Assembly (NCBI RefSeq): GCF_018882185.1
Contig: NZ_JACVOY010000002.1
Location: 1 to 64,000 of the forward strand
Length of the DNA: 64,000 nt
Reading direction: 5' to 3'
From: Polynucleobacter sp. AP-Latsch-80-C2
GTDB taxonomy: Bacteria > Pseudomonadota > Gammaproteobacteria > Burkholderiales > Burkholderiaceae
Position numbers and translations under genes: made by a program. Positions 47,119 to 58,084 of the stretch are shown here, one piece after another. The notes beneath the pieces are model-generated. The model searched no databases, was not told the DNA's origin, and saw only the letters and a list, made by a program, of their open reading frames with translations. The stretch's first letter is position 1, and each line of letters starts with the position of its first letter.

Positions 47119-48099
47119 TTATTTCTCGAGGTTAGCTGGAGGCCAGCTTTCGAGTTTCATGCCAAGACTTAAGCCACGAGCAGCCAATACATCTTTGATT
47201 TCATTCAAAGATTTACGACCCAAATTAGGCGTCTTCAACAATTCATTCTCTGTACGTTGAATCAAGTCACCGATGTAGTAAATGTTCTCAGCCTTCAAGC
47301 AGTTTGCAGAGCGAACTGTGAGCTCGAGATCATCAACCGGACGCATCAACATTGGATCAACCATTGAAGAGCGGCTTGGTGCGAGATCACCAGAAACTTC
47401 GCTGCTTTCGAGGGCTGCGAATACAACTAACTGATCAACTAAGATGCTAGCTGCTTGACGAATTGCTTCCTCAGGAGACAACACACCGTTAGTTTCGATA
47501 GTCATTACGAGACGATCGAGGTCGGTACGTTGCTCAACACGAGCAGACTCAACAGCATAGCTAACACGACTTACTGGACTAAATGAAGCATCCAATACGA
47601 TGCGACCAATGATCTTAGTAGTTTCGTCGTTGTATTGACGAACGTTACCAGGAACATAGCCACGGCCTTTTTCAACCTTGATCTGCATGTCCAACTTACC
47701 ACCAGCAGATAAGTGAGCAATAACGTGATCAGGATTAATGATTTCTACGTCATGTGGCAAATCGATATCTTTTGCGGTAACAACGCCTGGGCCTTCTTTG
47801 CGCAAATTGATAGTAACTTCGTCACGTGACTGCAACTTAAATACGATACCTTTGAGGTTGAGCAAAAGGTTTACAACGTCCTCTTGAACACCATCTAATG
47901 TGGAGTACTCATGAACTACACCTGCAATAGCTACTTCAGTTGGCGCATAACCAACCATCGAGGACAAAAGTACGCGACGTAATGCGTTTCCGAGTGTGTG
48001 GCCATAGCCACGCTCGAACGGCTCCATAACAACCTTAGCTTGGTTGGCGGTAAGCGCTTCAACAGAAATAATTTTTGGCTTGAGCAAATTTGTTTGCAT
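47119..48099 (-). CDS. rpoA: DNA-directed RNA polymerase alpha subunit
   Basis: Assembly platform of RNA polymerase, 326 residues. The N-terminal dimerisation domain has [21 protein letters not shown] and the C-terminal domain, which binds UP elements and activators, has [44 protein letters not shown]. Length is normal. It lies 23 bases after rpsD. Confidence 0.98.
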   Translation of the reverse strand: MQTNLLKPKIISVEALTANQAKVVMEPFERGYGHTLGNALRRVLLSSMVGYAPTEVAIAGVVHEYSTLDGVQEDVVNLLLNLKGIVFKLQSRDEVTINLRKEGPGVVTAKDIDLPHDVEIINPDHVIAHLSAGGKLDMQIKVEKGRGYVPGNVRQYNDETTKIIGRIVLDASFSPVSRVSYAVESARVEQRTDLDRLVMTIETNGVLSPEEAIRQAASILVDQLVVFAALESSEVSGDLAPSRSSMVDPMLMRPVDDLELTVRSANCLKAENIYYIGDLIQRTENELLKTPNLGRKSLNEIKDVLAARGLSLGMKLESWPPANLEK

Positions 48100-48122
48100 A
48101 TTTTTTCCTTGAGAGTGCCTAA

Positions 48123-48746
48123 TTAGCGTGAATACAATTCGACGATCAAACTTTCATTAATTTCACCGCTGATATCTTCGCGGTCAGGCACTTGCTTAAA
48201 TGTTCCTTCGAGCTTAGTTGCATCAACTGACACCCAAGTAATGGCGGCCATTTGTCCAACTAAATTCAGTGATTCAGTAATACGTGCTTGCTTCTTCGCT
48301 TTTTCACGAATAGCAACAACATCACCAGGCTTAACCTGAATAGATGGAATATTCACTGGGCTACCATTGAGCAAGATTGCGCAATGGGATACCAACTGAC
48401 GTGCTTCAGCGCGTGTTGAACCAAAGCCCATGCGATAAACCACGTTGTCTAAACGTGACTCAAGCAACTGGAGCAATGTTTCGCCAGTGTTGCCCTTACG
48501 ACGCTCAGCTTCTGCGAAGTAACGACGGAATTGACGCTCTAATATTCCATAGATACGCTTAACCTTTTGCTTTTCACGCAATTGATTACCGTAATCAGAT
48601 GTTCTTGAGCCAGATGTACGACCATGCTGACCAGGCTTAGTATCTAACTTGCACTTGTCTGACAGGGCGCGACGTGCGCTCTTTAAAAATAAGTCGGTAC
48701 CTTCCCGACGTGCTAATTTGGCCTTAGGCCCTAAGTAACGTGCCAC
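48123..48746 (-). CDS. rpsD: 30S ribosomal protein S4
   Basis: Primary 16S-binding protein and translational regulator of the alpha operon, 207 residues. The start is the GTG at 48746, giving the family N-terminus (M)[15 protein letters not shown] with AAGGAAAG just upstream; a 16-residue upstream extension was rejected. The S4 RNA-binding domain is at about 97-160 ([27 protein letters not shown]). A 117-base gap with a hairpin separates it from rpsK. Confidence 0.96.
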   Translation of the reverse strand: MARYLGPKAKLARREGTDLFLKSARRALSDKCKLDTKPGQHGRTSGSRTSDYGNQLREKQKVKRIYGILERQFRRYFAEAERRKGNTGETLLQLLESRLDNVVYRMGFGSTRAEARQLVSHCAILLNGSPVNIPSIQVKPGDVVAIREKAKKQARITESLNLVGQMAAITWVSVDATKLEGTFKQVPDREDISGEINESLIVELYSR

Positions 48747-48763
48747 GATGCTTTCCTTTCTTT

Positions 48764-48783
48764 GCCGCAGTCTTTCGACCGGC
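48764..48783 (-). promoter_or_regulatory. RNA hairpin just upstream of rpsD
   Basis: On the minus strand GCCGGTC (48783-48777), loop GAAA (48776-48773) and GAC-TG-CGGC (48772-48764) form a stem with a GNRA tetraloop and a 2-base bulge, ending 5 bases before the purine-rich rpsD ribosome site. It lies within the largest gap inside the alpha operon. A translational control element for rpsD is plausible but inferred. Confidence 0.45.
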
Positions 48784-48863
48784 GGTGAGTTCACCCTTTT
48801 AAATCAGGCGAACAGTGGGCTTTAATAAAAAACTACTAAAACTTGTACTGCCTACTTCCTAGC

Positions 48864-49271
48864 TTAGATACGACGACGCTTAGGAGGACGGCAACCATTG
48901 TGTGGAACTGGAGTAACGTCTTGAATCTCAGTGATCTTGATACCCAATGAGTTCAATGCACGAACAGCGGATTCACGACCTGGGCCTGGACCCTTGATCT
49001 GAACTTCCAAGTTCTTGATACCGCATTCAACGGCTGCTTTACCAGCAACTTCAGCAGCTACCTGAGCAGCAAAAGGTGTTGATTTACGTGAGCCCTTGAA
49101 GCCCTGGCCGCCAGAAGTTGCCCATGAAAGCGCATTTCCCTGACGATCAGTAATCGTAATAATGGTGTTGTTAAAAGAAGCGTGAACGTGTGCAATACCG
49201 TCAGCAACGTTCTTTTTAACCTTCTTACGAGCGCGCTGTGAAGCGGCAGAAGCGGATTGTTGTTTTGCCAT
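48864..49271 (-). CDS. rpsK: 30S ribosomal protein S11
   Basis: Platform protein of the small subunit, 135 residues. Contains [46 protein letters not shown] and ends [12 protein letters not shown] lysine/alanine-rich N-terminus precedes the fold. It lies 18 bases after rpsM, the usual alpha-operon order. Confidence 0.98.
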   Translation of the reverse strand: MAKQQSASAASQRARKKVKKNVADGIAHVHASFNNTIITITDRQGNALSWATSGGQGFKGSRKSTPFAAQVAAEVAGKAAVECGIKNLEVQIKGPGPGRESAVRALNSLGIKITEIQDVTPVPHNGCRPPKRRRI

Positions 49272-49289
49272 GTCAATAAACTTTCTTGA

Positions 49290-49655
49290 TTATTTCTTCA
49301 GTTGCACGCCAGACTTGCGTGGGCCCTTACGGGTGCGCGCATTAGTCTTAGTACGTTGACCACGTACAGGCAAGCCCTTACGATGACGTACGCCACGGTA
49401 GCAACCTAAGTCCATCAAACGCTTGATGCTCATAGTTACTTCACGACGAAGGTCACCTTCAGTGATGAACTTACCTACTTCATCACGCAACTTTTCCAAG
49501 TCAGCGTCAGTAAGATCTTTTACTTTTTTGTCGATAGCAACACCTGTGGTTTTGCAAATTTTGTTAGCACGAGTAGTGCCAATGCCAAAAATTGCTGTCA
49601 AACCGATGACAGTGTGTTGATGATTTGGGATATTTACCCCAGCGATACGTGCCAT
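49290..49655 (-). CDS. rpsM: 30S ribosomal protein S13
   Basis: Head protein of the small subunit contacting the P-site tRNA and 50S bridges, 121 residues. It begins [29 protein letters not shown] and contains [22 protein letters not shown]. First gene of the alpha operon; only 24 bases separate it from rpmJ. Confidence 0.98.
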   Translation of the reverse strand: MARIAGVNIPNHQHTVIGLTAIFGIGTTRANKICKTTGVAIDKKVKDLTDADLEKLRDEVGKFITEGDLRREVTMSIKRLMDLGCYRGVRHRKGLPVRGQRTKTNARTRKGPRKSGVQLKK

Positions 49656-49679
49656 GAGATTTCCTCTTAATTAACCAGA

Positions 49680-49796
49680 TCAGCCTTGACGCTGCTTATG
49701 ACGTGCATCTGAAGAACAGATCACACGCACAACACGTTTGCGCTTAATGATCTTGCAATTTCTGCAAATACACTTAACGGATGCTAAAACTTTCAT
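49680..49796 (-). CDS. rpmJ: 50S ribosomal protein L36
   Basis: Very short gene of 38 residues: [22 protein letters not shown], then [16 protein letters not shown]. It keeps the zinc-ribbon ligands C-x2-C (Cys11/Cys14 region), Cys27 and His33, so this is the zinc-binding C+ form. It lies between infA and rpsM in the usual place for betaproteobacteria. Confidence 0.96.
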   Translation of the reverse strand: MKVLASVKCICRNCKIIKRKRVVRVICSSDARHKQRQG

Positions 49797-49830
49797 AACT
49801 CACCTCTTAAAAATAGGTACTACTTAATCT

Positions 49831-50049
49831 TTACTTCGCGCGGAAAATAATTCTGGCTCGCGTCAGGTCGTAAGGAGTCATCTCCACCGTCACCTTGTCT
49901 CCCGGCAAAATTCGGATGTAATGCATCCGCATCTTTCCGGAAATGTGGCCTAGAACTACATGTCCGTTTTCCAGCTTCACGCGAAACATCGCGTTCGGCA
50001 AATTCTCTACAACTTCTCCCGCCATCTGAATGACATCGTCTTTTGACAT
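49831..50049 (-). CDS. infA: Translation initiation factor IF-1
   Basis: OB-fold factor of 72 residues blocking the ribosomal A site during initiation. The core reads [63 protein letters not shown] in outline, a close family match. It lies 4 bases after secY, a spc-operon arrangement common in betaproteobacteria. Confidence 0.97.
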   Translation of the reverse strand: MSKDDVIQMAGEVVENLPNAMFRVKLENGHVVLGHISGKMRMHYIRILPGDKVTVEMTPYDLTRARIIFRAK

Positions 50050-50053
50050 TCAG

Positions 50054-51391
50054 TTAAGCGCCCATCTTAAAGTTAGCTTTTTTCATCAAAGAGCCGTACT
50101 GCTGTTGCATAACAAATGACTGAACTTGCGCCATGAAATCCATTGCAACAACAACAATAATCAACAACGAAGTGCCGCCAAAATAAAACGGCACGTTGTA
50201 CTTTAAGACCAAGAATTCTGGCAACAAACAAACCAAAACCATATAAATAGAACCAGCCAGGGTTAAACGCACCAAAATCTTATCGATATAACGCGCTGTC
50301 TGATCACCAGGACGAATACCTGGAACAAATGCACCACTCTTCTTCAAGTTATCTGCAGTCTCACGGCTGTTAAAGACCAGTGCGGTGTAGAAAAAACAGA
50401 AGAAAATGATTGCAGCTGCGTACAAAATTGTATAAACCGGTTGTCCTGGGGCCAATGTTGCTGCCAAATCTTTAATAATTCTGCTGAACATATTGGTTGG
50501 CTCGCCAGAAGTAAACCAGCCGGCAATCGTTGCAGGGAACAAAATAATCGATGAAGCAAAAATTGGAGGAATAACACCGGCCATATTTAACTTCAATGGG
50601 AAGTAAGAAGATTGGCCACCATAAATCTTGTTGCCAACTTGGCGTTTAGCGTAGTTCACTAAGATACGACGCTGACCACGCTCTACAAACACCACAAAAT
50701 AAGTCACTGCTACGCAAATAACAACGATGAGCAATGCAGAAATAATATTCATTGAACCAGTACGTACCAGCTCTAACAAGCTAGCTAATGCATTTGGCAA
50801 GCCAGAAACAATACCGCCAAAAATAATGATGGAGATACCGTTGCCTAAGCCGCGCTCAGTAATTTGCTCACCAAGCCACATCAAGAACATCGTGCCGGTT
50901 ACCAAAGTAACTACAGTATTTACTTCAAACATTAAGCCTGGGTTAATTACTAAACCTGGTTGCGCTTGCAATGCAACGGAAATTCCTAAAGCCTGGAAAG
51001 TTGCCAACAACACAGTACCGTAACGGGTGTATTGGGTAATCTTACGTTGACCAGCTTGACCTTCTTTTTTCAAAGACTCCAAAGAAGGAACAACAATCGT
51101 CATCAACTGCATGATGATCGATGCAGAGATATAAGGCATGATTCCCAAAGCGAAAACCGTAAAGCGTGACAACGCTCCGCCTGAGAACAAGTTAAACATT
51201 CCCAAAATACCGTCTTTTTGGCCAGCAAATAATTGCGCCAACTGATCAGGGTCGATACCAGGAACTGGAATATGAGCACCCAAACGGAACACGAGCAGGG
51301 CCAACACCAGGAAAATCAAGCGATGGCGTAATTCGCCAAACTTGCCTCCTGCTGCTGCAGTGCTTGCGTTATTGGTAGGTGCTAATGCCAT
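50054..51391 (-). CDS. secY: Protein translocase subunit SecY
   Basis: Channel of the SecYEG translocon, 445 residues with ten predicted transmembrane helices. Motifs include [40 protein letters not shown], plug region sequence and [33 protein letters not shown], and the terminal cytoplasmic loop with [17 protein letters not shown]. It lies 18 bases after rplO. Confidence 0.98.
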   Translation of the reverse strand: MALAPTNNASTAAAGGKFGELRHRLIFLVLALLVFRLGAHIPVPGIDPDQLAQLFAGQKDGILGMFNLFSGGALSRFTVFALGIMPYISASIIMQLMTIVVPSLESLKKEGQAGQRKITQYTRYGTVLLATFQALGISVALQAQPGLVINPGLMFEVNTVVTLVTGTMFLMWLGEQITERGLGNGISIIIFGGIVSGLPNALASLLELVRTGSMNIISALLIVVICVAVTYFVVFVERGQRRILVNYAKRQVGNKIYGGQSSYFPLKLNMAGVIPPIFASSIILFPATIAGWFTSGEPTNMFSRIIKDLAATLAPGQPVYTILYAAAIIFFCFFYTALVFNSRETADNLKKSGAFVPGIRPGDQTARYIDKILVRLTLAGSIYMVLVCLLPEFLVLKYNVPFYFGGTSLLIIVVVAMDFMAQVQSFVMQQQYGSLMKKANFKMGA

Positions 51392-51409
51392 ATTTATTAA
51401 AGTGACCTA

Positions 51410-51850
51410 TTAAGCCAATTCAACCAATTTGCCGCCAGCTGCTTCAATAGCTGCTTTTGCGCCAGCAGTTGCTGTGATGCCCTTTAGGGTCACAGCAATC
51501 TTGAGTTCACCAGTTTTAATAACTTTAATAGCGTTGATTTGCTCACCAGCAAAGCCATGAGCCTTCAATACCAAGAGATCTACCTCTGGCAAGTTGATTT
51601 TTGCTAAGTCGTTCAAAGTAATTTGACCAACGTGACGACGTGTCAAAGACACGAAACCGCGTTTTGGCAAACGACGATACATAGGCATCTGACCGCCCTC
51701 GAATCCGACCTTATGGAAACCACCAGAACGGGATTTTTGACCTTTGTGACCACGGCCAGCAGTTTTACCAAGACCAGAACCAATGCCGCGTCCAACGCGA
51801 CGACGGTTTTTCTTGGAGCCTTCTGCAGGTTTGATTGTGTTGAGTTGCAT
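51410..51850 (-). CDS. rplO: 50S ribosomal protein L15
   Basis: Large-subunit assembly protein of 146 residues. The glycine/arginine-rich N-terminal extension ([31 protein letters not shown] in outline) threads into 23S rRNA; the globular part follows. It lies between rpmD and secY. Confidence 0.98.
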   Translation of the reverse strand: MQLNTIKPAEGSKKNRRRVGRGIGSGLGKTAGRGHKGQKSRSGGFHKVGFEGGQMPMYRRLPKRGFVSLTRRHVGQITLNDLAKINLPEVDLLVLKAHGFAGEQINAIKVIKTGELKIAVTLKGITATAGAKAAIEAAGGKLVELA

Positions 51851-51874
51851 ATTCTTCGCCTATTTACTTGCTAG

Positions 51875-52066
51875 TTATGAGCCAATGACTTTAACTAGAT
51901 AAGAAACTTTATTAATCATGCCGCGAACAGCTGGGGTGTCTTCCAATTCAGAAACTGAATTGATACGACCTAGGCCTAAGCCACGTACAGTTGCACGATG
52001 GCTTTCGCGTGTACCGATCAAGCTGCGTACTAATTGCAGTTTGACTTTGGAGTTAGATGTTGTCAT
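51875..52066 (-). CDS. rpmD: 50S ribosomal protein L30
   Basis: Small large-subunit protein of 63 residues with [26 protein letters not shown] and a conserved [11 protein letters not shown] end. It lies 24 bases after rpsE and before rplO. Confidence 0.97.
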   Translation of the reverse strand: MTTSNSKVKLQLVRSLIGTRESHRATVRGLGLGRINSVSELEDTPAVRGMINKVSYLVKVIGS

Positions 52067-52090
52067 TTGTATATTCCTAATCTTTTGGTC

Positions 52091-52609
52091 TTAGCCGAGA
52101 ATCTCTTCAACTGACTTACCGCGCTTAGCAGCAATCTCAGCAGGAGTACTCATCTTGCTCAAACCATCAATCGTTGCACGAACCAAGTTGTATGGGTTTG
52201 TAGAGCCAAGTGACTTAGCAACCACGTTTGTAACGCCCATTACGTCGAAGATCGCGCGCATTGGGCCGCCGGCAATAATTCCAGTACCGTCTTTAGCAGG
52301 TGAAATCAAAACACGTGATGCGCCATGCTGGCCAGTAACCGTGTGTTGCAAAGTACCCTTGCGCAAGGAAACTTTGATCATCTTGCGACGAGCTTCGTCC
52401 ATTGCCTTTTGAACAGCAACTGGAACTTCTTTTGATTTGCCCTTACCCATGCCGATGCGACCATCGCCATCGCCAACTACAGTGAGAGCAGCGAAGCCGA
52501 GAATACGGCCACCCTTAACCACTTTAGTCACACGATTAACAGCGATCATCTTCTCGCGAAGACCATCATCACGCTCTTCGTTTTGCATCTTAGTTTGCAT
52601 TTTTGCCAT
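52091..52609 (-). CDS. rpsE: 30S ribosomal protein S5
   Basis: Decoding-fidelity protein of 172 residues. The double-stranded RNA-binding-like domain ([39 protein letters not shown] in outline) and the [29 protein letters not shown] region are clear. Spectinomycin-binding loop residues around VVKGGR are intact. Confidence 0.98.
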   Translation of the reverse strand: MAKMQTKMQNEERDDGLREKMIAVNRVTKVVKGGRILGFAALTVVGDGDGRIGMGKGKSKEVPVAVQKAMDEARRKMIKVSLRKGTLQHTVTGQHGASRVLISPAKDGTGIIAGGPMRAIFDVMGVTNVVAKSLGSTNPYNLVRATIDGLSKMSTPAEIAAKRGKSVEEILG

Positions 52610-52627
52610 GTTTTTTCCTAAACCCTA

Positions 52628-52981
52628 TTAGAACTTCAGGCCGGCTTCACGCGCAGCTTCAGCTAAGGCCTTAATACGGCCGTGGTAACGATGACCGGAA
52701 CGATCAAAAGCAACATCAACAACGCCTGCCTTAACAGCACGCTCAGCAACTAACTTGCCGATTTGTTTTGCCGCTTCAGCGTTGCCGCCGTTTTTGATCG
52801 CTTGGCGCAAATCTTTTTCCATTGTTGAAGCAGCTGCTACAACTTTGGTTCCGCATGGGCTATAAACCTGAGCAGAAATATGTGTATTGCTACGGATAAC
52901 TGTTAAGCGATTTGCCAATGCTTCGGCAATGCGAATACGAGTCTGCCGAGCACGTCTTTGTCTGGATTCGTCTTTATTCAT
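52628..52981 (-). CDS. rplR: 50S ribosomal protein L18
   Basis: 5S rRNA-binding protein of 117 residues. It begins with a basic RNA-binding tail ([17 protein letters not shown]) and ends [26 protein letters not shown], the family signature. It lies between rplF and rpsE. Confidence 0.98.
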   Translation of the reverse strand: MNKDESRQRRARQTRIRIAEALANRLTVIRSNTHISAQVYSPCGTKVVAAASTMEKDLRQAIKNGGNAEAAKQIGKLVAERAVKAGVVDVAFDRSGHRYHGRIKALAEAAREAGLKF

Positions 52982-52994
52982 TTTCTAATCTCGC

Positions 52995-53528
52995 TTACTT
53001 CTTCTTGGTTTCTTTCAGATGCACAACTTCGTCAACGTAGCGAACACCTTTGCCTTTGTATGGCTCTGGTGAACGGTATGCGCGAACTTCAGCAGCGACC
53101 TGGCCAACTTGCTGCTTGTTGGAGCCTTTAATAATGATTTCAGTTTGCGATGGAGTCTCCGCTTTTACACCCTTTGGCAGGTTGTAAATAATGTCGTGTG
53201 AGAAACCCAACTGCAATTTCAATGTTTCGCCTTGGGCAGCAGCACGGTATCCAACGCCTACTAAACTGAGCTTGCGCTCAAAGCCAGTAGTTACGCCAAC
53301 AACCATGTTGTTAACCAAAGCACGTACTGTACCTGACTGAGCACCAGCTTCTGGTGAGTCGTTATTTAAAACAACTGTCAATACGCCATCTTCTTGTTTC
53401 AAACCAACAGAAGGATGCAAGTTATGAGTCAAAGTACCCAATGGGCCTTTAACAGTAACGGTTGCACCGTTGATGTTGATTTCAGCGCCCTTAGGAACTG
53501 TAATTGGTGATTTACCTACGCGGGACAT
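52995..53528 (-). CDS. rplF: 50S ribosomal protein L6
   Basis: Large-subunit protein near the GTPase centre, 177 residues. [35 protein letters not shown] and the terminal [16 protein letters not shown] are diagnostic. It lies 10 bases after rpsH. Confidence 0.98.
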   Translation of the reverse strand: MSRVGKSPITVPKGAEININGATVTVKGPLGTLTHNLHPSVGLKQEDGVLTVVLNNDSPEAGAQSGTVRALVNNMVVGVTTGFERKLSLVGVGYRAAAQGETLKLQLGFSHDIIYNLPKGVKAETPSQTEIIIKGSNKQQVGQVAAEVRAYRSPEPYKGKGVRYVDEVVHLKETKKK

Positions 53529-53538
53529 ATTTCGCTCC

Positions 53539-53934
53539 TTAAGCTACGTAGCAAATAACTTCGCCGCCCACGCCTGTTGCACGTGCTTTACGGTCTGTCA
53601 TTACGCCTTGAGGGGTTGAAATAATTGCAATGCCCAAGCCATTCATTACTTCTGGAATGTCATGACGGCCTTTATAGATACGTAGACTTGGTGTTGAAAC
53701 ACGGTCAATACGCTCAATAACAGGACGGCCTGCATAGTATTTGAGATCAATATGGAGCACTGGCTTAGCTGCTTCACCTTTGATTTCAAAATTCTCGATA
53801 TAGCCTTCATCTTGCAACACTTTTGCGATGGCTACTTTAACTTTTGACGACGGCATCAAGACTACGGGTTTCTGCACTGCTTGCGCATTGCGGATCCTTG
53901 TCAACATGTCGGCGATTGGATCGCTGATACTCAT
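53539..53934 (-). CDS. rpsH: 30S ribosomal protein S8
   Basis: Primary 16S central-domain binder of 131 residues; in E. coli also the translational repressor of the spc operon. Begins [17 protein letters not shown] and ends [32 protein letters not shown]. Spc-operon order is conserved. Confidence 0.98.
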   Translation of the reverse strand: MSISDPIADMLTRIRNAQAVQKPVVLMPSSKVKVAIAKVLQDEGYIENFEIKGEAAKPVLHIDLKYYAGRPVIERIDRVSTPSLRIYKGRHDIPEVMNGLGIAIISTPQGVMTDRKARATGVGGEVICYVA

Positions 53935-53958
53935 GAGTTCTCCTAATTCTTTCGCCGC

Positions 53959-54264
53959 TTACCAGCTGGCCTTGGTTAAACCGGGGATTTCGCCACGGAA
54001 GGCGATTTCACGAATCTTGCTACGAGCCAAACCGAATTTACGGAATGTGCCACGTGGGCGACCGGTTAATGAACAACGATTTCTTTGACGAATCGGGCTT
54101 GCATTACGTGGAAGTGCTTGTAGCTTCAAGCGTGCTTCGTAGCGCTCTTCATCGCTACGAGCTTGATCAGCAATGATCGCTTTCAGTTCAGCACGCTTGG
54201 CAGCGTACTTCTCTACAGTTTTTGCGCGCTTATTCTCGCGCTCAATCAGGGATAGTTTTGCCAC
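53959..54264 (-). CDS. rpsN: 30S ribosomal protein S14 (zinc-free form)
   Basis: Small-subunit head protein of 101 residues. This is the long C- form without the CxxC zinc ligands: [31 protein letters not shown]. It lies 9 bases after rplE. Confidence 0.98.
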   Translation of the reverse strand: MAKLSLIERENKRAKTVEKYAAKRAELKAIIADQARSDEERYEARLKLQALPRNASPIRQRNRCSLTGRPRGTFRKFGLARSKIREIAFRGEIPGLTKASW

Positions 54265-54273
54265 GTTAGCCTC

Positions 54274-54816
54274 TTAATTGCGGAAAGGGAATTTGAATGC
54301 TGCCAACAAAGCTTTTGCTTCTTCGTCGGTTTTAGCAGTCGTCGTAATACTGATATTGAGGCCGCGAAGCGCATCAATTTTGTCGTATTCGATTTCAGGG
54401 AAAATAATCTGCTCTTTAACGCCGATGTTGTAGTTACCACGGCCGTCAAATGCCTTACCGGAGATTCCACGGAAGTCACGTACGCGTGGCAATGCAACAG
54501 TAACGAAACGATCCAAAAATTCGTACATGCGCTGACCGCGCAATGTCACCATGGCACCAATTGGGTAGCCTTGACGAATTTTGAAACCTGCAATAGCCTT
54601 TTTAGCTTTAGTTACTACTGGCTTTTGGCCTGCAACTTTAGTTAAATCACCAACTGCATTTTCGATAATCTTCTTGTCGTTCACTGCATCGCCTAGGCCC
54701 ATATTTAGGGTTACCTTGGTGATACGTGGAACTTCCATTACTGACTTGTAGCCAAACTTAGCGATCAAATCAGCAACAACTTTAGCTTGATAGTGCTCTT
54801 GAAAACGTGTGCTCAT
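54274..54816 (-). CDS. rplE: 50S ribosomal protein L5
   Basis: 5S rRNA-binding central-protuberance protein of 180 residues. Contains [37 protein letters not shown] and [27 protein letters not shown]. Normal length; 16 bases after rplX. Confidence 0.98.
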   Translation of the reverse strand: MSTRFQEHYQAKVVADLIAKFGYKSVMEVPRITKVTLNMGLGDAVNDKKIIENAVGDLTKVAGQKPVVTKAKKAIAGFKIRQGYPIGAMVTLRGQRMYEFLDRFVTVALPRVRDFRGISGKAFDGRGNYNIGVKEQIIFPEIEYDKIDALRGLNISITTTAKTDEEAKALLAAFKFPFRN

Positions 54817-54832
54817 AATTTCTCCGTGCCCC

Positions 54833-55141
54833 TTATGCGCTTAACGTTGCGCCGGTGGTTTTGAGGAAACGCTGTTTTTTACCATCAACGAGTTTGATAC
54901 CAACACGTGATGGCTTGCCGTTACCGTCAACCACTGCCACATTAGAAATGTGAACAGGCATAGTCTTGTCAATCATGCCGCCGGTTACACCTGCAGCTGG
55001 GTTTGGCTTAACGCTCTTTTTATAAATATTTACGCCTTCGATCACTAATTTGTTCTCGAGAACGGCCGTTACTGTTCCTTGCTTGCCCTTATCGCGGCCA
55101 GTCAACAGAACTACGGAATCACCTTTACGAATCTTTTTCAT
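54833..55141 (-). CDS. rplX: 50S ribosomal protein L24
   Basis: Assembly initiator of the large subunit, 102 residues. The KOW motif [23 protein letters not shown] opens the protein. It follows rplN by 9 bases. Confidence 0.98.
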   Translation of the reverse strand: MKKIRKGDSVVLLTGRDKGKQGTVTAVLENKLVIEGVNIYKKSVKPNPAAGVTGGMIDKTMPVHISNVAVVDGNGKPSRVGIKLVDGKKQRFLKTTGATLSA

Positions 55142-55150
55142 ATCAGCCTC

Positions 55151-55519
55151 TTAAATAACTTCGGGGGCGAGAGAAACGATCTTCATGAACTTTTCAGTAC
55201 GCAACTCGCGCGTCACTGGTCCAAAGATACGTGTGCCAATTGGCTCTAACTTAGCGTTGAGCAATACCGCAGCGTTTGCATCGAACTTAATCAATGAACC
55301 GTCTGGACGGCGAACACCCTTAGCAGTTCTCACTACTACGGCGTTATAAATGTCACCTTTTTTTACACGGCCACGTGGAGCAGCGGATTTCACGCTTACT
55401 TTGATGACATCACCGATACTGGCGTAACGACGCTTAGAGCCGCCCAATACCTTGATGCACAAAACTTCACTGGCGCCAGTATTATCGGCAACCTGTAATC
55501 TACTTTCGGTTTGTATCAT
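55151..55519 (-). CDS. rplN: 50S ribosomal protein L14
   Basis: Large-subunit protein of 122 residues at the subunit interface. [24 protein letters not shown] and the terminal [19 protein letters not shown] are diagnostic. First gene of the spc operon, preceded by a 183-base gap with two hairpins, so a promoter before rplN is likely, although I could not pick out clear -35/-10 boxes. Confidence 0.98.
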   Translation of the reverse strand: MIQTESRLQVADNTGASEVLCIKVLGGSKRRYASIGDVIKVSVKSAAPRGRVKKGDIYNAVVVRTAKGVRRPDGSLIKFDANAAVLLNAKLEPIGTRIFGPVTRELRTEKFMKIVSLAPEVI

Positions 55520-55613
55520 TTCTAATCCCCAACTTATTGGCCAAAGGCAAACAGTCTTGGTTCCGTCTATGGGCTTTAACGAAAGTTAGAGCCCGGAATT
55601 AATGAAAAACACT

Positions 55614-55638
55614 GCTTCTCCAATAAAACTAGAGAAGC
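55614..55638 (-). terminator. Probable terminator between the S10 and spc operons
   Basis: On the minus strand GCTTCTC (55638-55632) and GAGAAGC (55620-55614) form a perfect 7-bp stem with an 11-base loop, followed by AGTGTTTTT. It lies about 65 bases after the rpsQ stop and 95 bases before rplN, at the S10/spc boundary. The T run is offset by 4 bases, so it may be a partial terminator. Confidence 0.6.
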
Positions 55639-55661
55639 CTTCTATTCTACTACGCAAAACA

Positions 55662-55692
55662 GGGATTTGGGAAGAAACTTCGCCAAAATCCC
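55662..55692 (-). other. Hairpin directly after rpsQ
   Basis: On the minus strand GGGATTTTGG (55692-55683) pairs with CCAAATCCC (55670-55662) with one bulge around a 12-base interior; TGTTTT follows. It begins about 10 bases after the rpsQ stop codon. Together with the hairpin at 55614-55638 it makes a tandem pair in the S10/spc gap. Confidence 0.45.
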
Positions 55693-55702
55693 CAATATTT
55701 CT

Positions 55703-55972
55703 TTAAATACCTTTTGAAGCTTCAACTAAACGGGTCACAACCCAAGATTTAGTACGTGAAATTGGCTTAGATTCAGCAATTTCAACGGTATCACCCATCT
55801 TGTATGTGCCAGCTTCGTCATGAGCATGGTACTTTTTGGATTGGCCAACATACTTACCAATCACTGGATGCTTAACTTGACGCTCAACTAATACCGTCAC
55901 AGTTTTTTGCATTTTGTCACTAACAACGCGGCCCACGAGGGTGCGGCGCAAGGGTTTAGATAATTCTGTCAT
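55703..55972 (-). CDS. rpsQ: 30S ribosomal protein S17
   Basis: OB-fold 16S-binding protein of 89 residues. [29 protein letters not shown] and [21 protein letters not shown] are diagnostic. Last gene of the S10 operon, 12 bases after rpmC. Confidence 0.98.
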   Translation of the reverse strand: MTELSKPLRRTLVGRVVSDKMQKTVTVLVERQVKHPVIGKYVGQSKKYHAHDEAGTYKMGDTVEIAESKPISRTKSWVVTRLVEASKGI

Positions 55973-55984
55973 ATCCCTTTTTCC

Positions 55985-56179
55985 TTATTTCTGTGCAGTC
56001 TTTTGGGCGATAAAAGTCTTCACACGAGCGATGTCGCGCTTATTTTTACCCAATTGGCTGGTATTTGTGAGTTGCTGAGTGCCTTTTTGCATGCGGAGCT
56101 TGAAACCGGTCTTAAGCAACTCGGTTAACTCTGCATTCAAAGCAGTCAGATCTTTTGAAGCTAATTCTGTATTTTTCAT
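55985..56179 (-). CDS. rpmC: 50S ribosomal protein L29
   Basis: Small helical protein near the exit tunnel, 64 residues from ATG 56179: [24 protein letters not shown], then [32 protein letters not shown] in outline. The frame extends six codons upstream over the rplP stop, but ATAGAG precedes the 56179 ATG. Confidence 0.96.
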   Translation of the reverse strand: MKNTELASKDLTALNAELTELLKTGFKLRMQKGTQQLTNTSQLGKNKRDIARVKTFIAQKTAQK

Positions 56180-56193
56180 AATCTCTATCCCGA

Positions 56194-56607
56194 TCAACCT
56201 AAGTGGCGAATCACGAAAGTGGTCTGTAAAGGCAACTTAGCAGCAGCAAGCTTAAACGCTTCGCGCGCCAAAGTTTCGTCCACTCCATCCATCTCGTACA
56301 AAATCTTGCCTGGTTGAATTTCAGCTACGTAGTACTCTGGATTACCTTTACCGTTACCCATACGTACTTCAGCAGGTTTTTGTGAAATTGGCTTATCTGG
56401 GAAAATGCGAATCCAAATACGGCCACCACGTTTAATGTGACGAGTCATTGCACGACGTGCTGACTCGATTTGACGCGCAGTTAAACGACCGCGTCCAACG
56501 GCTTTTAATCCAAAGTCACCAAAGGCTACAGAACTACCGCGTGTTGCTACGCCAGTGTTACGACCTTTTTGTTCCTTACGATACTTACGACGCTTTGGTT
56601 GTAGCAT
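56194..56607 (-). CDS. rplP: 50S ribosomal protein L16
   Basis: Large-subunit protein of 137 residues that helps shape the A-site tRNA path. [40 protein letters not shown] and [21 protein letters not shown] are diagnostic. It lies 2 bases after rpsC. Confidence 0.98.
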   Translation of the reverse strand: MLQPKRRKYRKEQKGRNTGVATRGSSVAFGDFGLKAVGRGRLTARQIESARRAMTRHIKRGGRIWIRIFPDKPISQKPAEVRMGNGKGNPEYYVAEIQPGKILYEMDGVDETLAREAFKLAAAKLPLQTTFVIRHLG

Positions 56608-56609
56608 GC

Positions 56610-57437
56610 TTACTCTCCTGACTTCTGCGTATCTGCGGCAGGTGTTTCAACCTTGCGCACACGCTTTACTGCTGGCTTAGCAGCAACTAATGGCTTGTCA
56701 GCGCCAGCAGCTGGTTTACGAGCAGCTGTTTTGCTTGGAGCACGACGAGTTTTCTTTTCTTCGGCAGCAGGTTCAGCGGATGGAGTTGCTACTTGAGCTT
56801 CTGCACCACGACCTAATGTGTCGCCTTTGTAAACCCAAACTTTTACACCAATAATGCCGTATGTTGTTTCAGCTTCTGATGTTGCGTAATCAATGTCAGC
56901 CTTCAATGTATGAAGCGGAACACGACCTTCACGGTACCATTCGCGACGAGCAATTTCAGCGCCGTTCAAACGACCAGAAGACATGATCTTGATACCTTGT
57001 GCACCAAGACGCATTGCGCTTTGCATCGCACGCTTCATTGCACGACGGAACATGATGCGCTTCTCTAACTGTTGAGTAATAGAGTCAGCAATCAATTGCG
57101 CGTCAACTTCAGGCTTACGAATTTCTTCGATATTCACATGAACTGGAACGCCCATACGCTTTTGTAATTCGCGGCGGAGAACTTCAATATCTTCGCCTTT
57201 TTTACCGATTACAACACCTGGACGTGAGCTATAGATAGTGATGCGTGCATTCTTTGCAGGACGCTCGATAACTACTTTGCTTACTGATGCATTCTTCAAC
57301 TTCTTCTTGAGATAGATGCGGACATCTACGTCCTCTTTCAGCATCTTTGCGAAGTCAGTATTGTTTGCATACCAACGTGATGTCCAATTCTTCGTTACCG
57401 CGAGTCGGAATCCGGTGGGGTTTATCTTTTGGCCCAT
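56610..57437 (-). CDS. rpsC: 30S ribosomal protein S3
   Basis: mRNA-entry protein with KH domain, 275 residues. The core ([52 protein letters not shown]) ends near residue 212. A 60-residue Ala/Pro/Lys-rich tail follows ([20 protein letters not shown]), longer than in E. coli (233 residues) but of a kind common in Burkholderiales. The tail is probably disordered. Confidence 0.97.
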   Translation of the reverse strand: MGQKINPTGFRLAVTKNWTSRWYANNTDFAKMLKEDVDVRIYLKKKLKNASVSKVVIERPAKNARITIYSSRPGVVIGKKGEDIEVLRRELQKRMGVPVHVNIEEIRKPEVDAQLIADSITQQLEKRIMFRRAMKRAMQSAMRLGAQGIKIMSSGRLNGAEIARREWYREGRVPLHTLKADIDYATSEAETTYGIIGVKVWVYKGDTLGRGAEAQVATPSAEPAAEEKKTRRAPSKTAARKPAAGADKPLVAAKPAVKRVRKVETPAADTQKSGE

Positions 57438-57445
57438 ATATTTCC

Positions 57446-57775
57446 TTAGTTACTCAAGGTCACGCTAATGTGACAAGTTTGTTTTTCAATTTGATTGCCA
57501 CGACCCTTAGCGCGTGCGGTAAAGCGCTTCAATGAAGTGCCTTTATCAACAATAATTGCTGAAACCTTGAGCTCATCAATATCAGCACCAGAATTGTGTT
57601 CAGCGTTGGCCATTGCGGACTCAACAACTTTCTTCACAATGAAGGCAGCTTTCTTAGGGCTGAATTGCAAAATGTTTAATGCGCGAGCAATTGGCAAACC
57701 ACGAATTTGGTCGGCGACCAAACGTGTCTTTTGCGCAGAAATGCGGGCACCCTTGTGAATAGCTTTAACTTCCAT
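57446..57775 (-). CDS. rplV: 50S ribosomal protein L22
   Basis: Exit-tunnel protein of 109 residues starting [26 protein letters not shown]. Three ATG codons in a row open the frame (57781, 57778, 57775); the third has AAGGGG at proper spacing, so I choose it. The beta-hairpin lining the tunnel is [18 protein letters not shown]. Confidence 0.95.
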   Translation of the reverse strand: MEVKAIHKGARISAQKTRLVADQIRGLPIARALNILQFSPKKAAFIVKKVVESAMANAEHNSGADIDELKVSAIIVDKGTSLKRFTARAKGRGNQIEKQTCHISVTLSN

Positions 57776-57785
57776 CATCATCCCC

Positions 57786-58064
57786 TTACTTCTTCGTTAC
57801 TTTCTTGTCAGCAGCGTGACCTTTGAAAGTACGGGTCAAGGCAAATTCGCCTAACTTATGACCCACCATGTTTTCTGATACATAAACCGGAACGTGCTGA
57901 CGACCGTTATGAACAGCAATTGTCAGACCAATAAAGTCTGGAAGAATTGTTGAACGGCGTGACCATGTTTTGATCGGCTTCTTGTCTTTGTTGGCTTGTG
58001 CGACTTCAACTTTGTTTACCAAGCTGGCTTCGCAAAATGGGCCTTTTTTAGCTGAACGTGTCAT
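57786..58064 (-). CDS. rpsS: 30S ribosomal protein S19
   Basis: Head protein of 92 residues. [61 protein letters not shown] in outline are diagnostic. It lies between rplB and rplV. Confidence 0.98.
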   Translation of the reverse strand: MTRSAKKGPFCEASLVNKVEVAQANKDKKPIKTWSRRSTILPDFIGLTIAVHNGRQHVPVYVSENMVGHKLGEFALTRTFKGHAADKKVTKK

Positions 58065-58084
58065 ATCTATTTTTCCTTAATCGC

